Below, piece by piece: positions 63,211 through 64,000 of a stretch of DNA of 64,000 nt (position 1 is the stretch's first letter; the number at the start of each line of letters is the position of its first letter). The position numbers were made by a program, and so were the translations under genes. The stretch is taken from the NCBI GenBank assembly GCA_001970955.1, contig MPUH01000274.1:1-64000 (forward strand), written 5' to 3'. The DNA comes from Stentor coeruleus. Its lineage: Eukaryota; Ciliophora; Heterotrichea; Heterotrichida; Stentoridae. Under the pieces are notes generated by a model that worked only from the letters and a program-made list of their open reading frames with translations, did not search any database and was not told the origin of the DNA.

Positions 63211-64000
63211 CTAATTACTAACTAACTCTTTCATATGCTCAATACTCGGCATCTTATCCAAATTACTTCCCAAACTAATAATACTCACATCAGCATCAAT
63301 AAGCTCCCTAACAATCTTCCTAAACTCATCCAAGCTTATCTTATCAATTTCATTAAACACATTTTTCATCTCAAGCACTTTACCTGTAAAAGCAAAATGC
63401 TTAGCATATTCTTCAATCCTCTTTCCAGTTTCCTCATACTTCAAAAACAAGTCAAGTTTAAGCGTGTTTTTTGCTAGTAAAAAATCATTTTCTGATATGT
63501 TTTCAAGCAAAATCATAGATTTAGCTAAAGTTGTAAATATCTCTCTACCATGTTCATTTGACCCAAGACAATTAATACTAAACAGTCCTATTTGTGAAAA
63601 GTTATGTAAAAATGAACTGATTTCTGATATGTCGGTTGAAGGGTTAGCAAGTTTATGGAAAAACAGGCTTGAAGGGGAATTAAATGATCTTGAGTATATA
63701 TCGCTAAGTAATTGAAAATGCCAATATAGAGAAGATGAATATGAAGGTCCAGGAAAGCATAAGGAATAGTAATTAAACGGTAAGTCTTGTTCAATTTTTA
63801 CTCTGACTGGTGTATAACAGTTTGGCTTTTCGTTATGATCTTCAGATTGACTATTAAATTTACTTAAAAGTGGGCTTGCTAATTCTACAAACTCTTTATG
63901 GTTATAGACCCCTGCAGCAAATAAGGTTAGGCGATTACCCCAAAGATGCTGATTCATAAAGGCATTTAGGTCTTTTCCTGAGATTTTTATATCTTTTTGG
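63211..64000 (-). CDS. Mitochondrial processing peptidase subunit, M16 family (partial)
   Basis: The C-terminal ~263 residues of an M16 (MPP/core-protein) peptidase; the frame stays open through the right edge of the window, so the start lies beyond 64000. LTLFAAGVYNHKEFVELASPLL is the usual end of the N-terminal M16 domain ('aaGv.Hee.v.la'); the following part has the M16_C plan with YSRSFNSPSSLFFHKLANPS in the position of the substrate-handling glycine-rich loop, and TGKRIEEYAKHFAFTGKVLE near the end. That loop is the mark of the alpha subunit, but it is degenerate here. The catalytic HxxEH site would be upstream, outside the window, so alpha, beta or bc1 core cannot be settled. Stop TAG-type at 63211. 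Confidence 0.75.
   Translation of the reverse strand, partial: QKDIKISGKDLNAFMNQHLWGNRLTLFAAGVYNHKEFVELASPLLSKFNSQSEDHNEKPNCYTPVRVKIEQDLPFNYYSLCFPGPSYSSSLYWHFQLLSDIYSRSFNSPSSLFFHKLANPSTDISEISSFLHNFSQIGLFSINCLGSNEHGREIFTTLAKSMILLENISENDFLLAKNTLKLDLFLKYEETGKRIEEYAKHFAFTGKVLEMKNVFNEIDKISLDEFRKIVRELIDADVSIISLGSNLDKMPSIEHMKELVSN

Noticed and set aside
1-64000. CRISPR array, bacterial operon or integrated phage
   Set aside because: No spaced short repeats, no Shine-Dalgarno-led gene clusters; the DNA is eukaryotic throughout.

Overview
This window looks like macronuclear DNA of a heterotrich ciliate, most like Stentor. Four things seen in the sequence point there. The DNA is very AT-rich. Genes are packed on both strands and mostly uninterrupted. 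TAA, TAG and TGA all end genes that are recognisable by homology, so the code is standard, which is unusual for a ciliate. Three genes are each cut by an intron of exactly 15 nt (GTA...TAG), which restores one continuous protein when removed. The gene content (outer-fibre cilium proteins, a CDPK-type kinase, a PH-domain kinase, a membrane phosphodiesterase) also fits a ciliate.

Layout. 1-2378 has no gene, only one candidate structured RNA. 2.4-12.2 kb holds an HSD10-type dehydrogenase, a large MSP/ASH-domain axonemal protein (CFAP81/DLEC1-like), a small membrane protein divergent from mitochondrial GrpE, a cAMP-receptor-like GPCR and two head-to-head single HMG-box genes. 12.5-24.9 kb holds two low-complexity/coiled-coil proteins, a CDPK whose catalytic loop is broken (HGN in place of HRD), copy 1 of a duplicated basic gene, a PH-domain CaMK-like kinase, a lone IBR zinc domain, a B-box/kelch protein and a YY1-like zinc-finger factor. 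26.3-34.1 kb holds a TBC Rab-GAP, a charged protein, PARN, a decayed piggyBac transposase, ribosomal protein L7 and a possibly myristoylated coiled-coil protein. 34.5-43.7 kb is a Nup188-like nucleoporin facing a kinesin-14. 43.7-55.3 kb holds a DNAJB13/RSP16 orthologue, a FAF2-like UBX protein, three unrecognised basic proteins, a voltage-sensor/phosphodiesterase fusion and an ABCD half-transporter. 55.8-64 kb holds copy 2 of the duplicated basic gene, IWS1, a decayed copy of the phosphodiesterase, a protein with two DGxGRD repeats, Tim8, transposon debris (pogo-like) and the 3' end of a mitochondrial processing peptidase subunit.

Themes. Cilium (CFAP81-like, DNAJB13, kinesin-14), cyclic-nucleotide and Ca2+ signalling (voltage-sensor PDE, GPCR, CDPK, PH-kinase), mitochondrial import and folding (GrpE, Tim8, MPP) and RNA/nuclear functions (PARN, IWS1, Nup188, YY1-like, HMG) are mixed without operon logic. 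The most striking gene is 50597-53350, in which an S1-S4 voltage sensor with no pore precedes a complete class I cyclic-nucleotide phosphodiesterase. The most striking non-genic pattern is a composition switch: going away from nearly every gene, on either side, the outgoing strand is G-rich and C-poor, and the sign flips in mid-intergene.

Assembly caution. Eight single-N positions sit between near-identical direct repeats of 21-132 bp and look like unmerged contig overlaps. They break or distort PARN, kinesin-14, IWS1 and one copy of the duplicated gene. Removing one repeat copy plus the N restores a length divisible by three in all four.
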